Shown here: piece by piece, positions 5,691 through 6,044 of the stretch
How the letters are laid out: every line of letters begins with the position of its first letter
Numbering within the stretch: the first letter of the stretch is position 1
From: Deltaproteobacteria bacterium
Lineage (GTDB): Bacteria > Bdellovibrionota_F > JAHFAK01
NCBI GenBank assembly: GCA_023250585.1
Contig: JAHFAK010000055.1
Location: 8,841-14,884 of the forward strand
Length of the DNA stretch: 6,044 bases
Direction: 5' to 3'
Program-made: the position numbers and the translations under genes
The notes under the pieces: model-generated
The model's database searches: none
Seen by the model: the letters and a program-made list of their open reading frames with translations, nothing else
What the model was told of the DNA's origin: nothing

Positions 5691-5878
5691 TGACTAATCA
5701 AAATAAATGTACTGATAAAGTTTAGACATGAAATCAAACAAAACAATCAACCATATAATAATACGTATATCTCGATGAGCATTGTCATTTCATGATAGTA
5801 TTAACCCTATAAACTTTTAATAAGAATAGTGTACCTCTATTATAGAAAGAATTAAACAGTTATACATTAGGAAAAGGT

Positions 5879-6044
5879 ATGAAAAAAAGATATGCGCTGG
5901 TAACATCAACGTTAACGAAACTCTTTCTTGTCTCTCTTATTATTCTTTGTCTCTTTTCTGGAAAAGAACTATATGCTTTCAATCATTTAGAAACCACAAA
6001 GATTGTATCCGTTATCAACGGAGAAATCTATAGTACTATATTCC
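5879..6044 (+). CDS. secreted protein with SurA/PpiC-like N-terminus, partial
   Basis: The first 55 codons are present; the gene runs off the right edge. The protein opens MKKRYALVTSTLTK, followed by a hydrophobic core LFLVSLIILCLFSG and a likely signal peptidase I site after LYA (residue about 34). The one Cys has no lipobox (IILC), so a lipoprotein is unlikely. The mature start then reads KIVSVINGEIYSTIF, close to the 'VA-x-VNGE-x-I' opening of the SurA N-terminal domain and of PpiC-type periplasmic peptidyl-prolyl isomerases, which escort outer-membrane proteins. About 15 residues support this, so the function is tentative; export is much surer. AGGA about 6 bases before the ATG (with AAGG closer) supports the start. 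It is the first gene of a rightward unit, divergent from the isomerase-like gene. Confidence 0.7.
   Translation, partial: MKKRYALVTSTLTKLFLVSLIILCLFSGKELYAFNHLETTKIVSVINGEIYSTIF

Larger units (their letters stand above)
5594..5878. other. divergent AT-rich intergenic region
   Basis: These 285 bases lie between the leftward isomerase-like gene and the rightward secreted-protein gene, so both promoters belong here. TATTAT (5838-5843) is the best -10 candidate for the rightward gene (five of six), but its -35 partner TTTTAA (5815-5820) is poor. An imperfect inverted repeat is found at 5654-5690. I see no RNA gene and no open frame with a ribosome binding site. Confidence 0.5.

Overview
The window looks like part of a low-G+C, Gram-negative bacterial chromosome. 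PNPase and S15 are bacterial in every motif, and the right edge opens a secreted protein that resembles SurA/PpiC periplasmic foldases. The PNPase and the 89-residue hypothetical protein remind me of Deltaproteobacteria-grade lineages. That placement is an impression from protein sequence, not a computed result.

Left part (1-625, minus strand). At the edge lies a type II toxin-antitoxin pair of VapBC/PIN type. The antitoxin is complete (40-276), and only the first 20 codons of the PIN toxin (from 62 down to 1) fall inside the window, overlapping the antitoxin in another frame. A TTGACA/TATATA promoter stands just upstream of the antitoxin. Next comes an 89-residue conserved-looking protein of unknown function (356-625), with its own ribosome binding site and transcribed the same way.

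Centre (626-4484, plus strand). A 325-base gene-free leader precedes rpsO (S15), pnp (PNPase), a DedA-family membrane protein and a small protein with a CxxC/CxxC zinc-ribbon-like module. Gaps are 38 and 21 bases, and the last two genes overlap, so this looks like one operon: the widespread rpsO-pnp pair with two lineage-specific riders. PNPase degrades RNA and S15 is a primary 30S assembly protein. The DedA protein probably works in envelope lipid or ion homeostasis. The rider's role is unknown.

Right part (4481-6044). A minus-strand gene for a two-cupin protein related to type I phosphomannose isomerase converges on the operon, and the two stop codons share the same TTAA. Its isomerase-like metal motifs appear in an unusual order. 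After a 285-base divergent AT-rich intergenic region, a plus-strand gene with a signal peptide begins and runs off the edge.

Most of the window is ordinary chromosomal housekeeping. The less obvious items are the toxin start at the left edge with an A9 run in the overlap, an 11-base copy of the 16S rRNA 3' tail (anti-Shine-Dalgarno) just before the DedA start codon, and the motif order in the isomerase-like protein.
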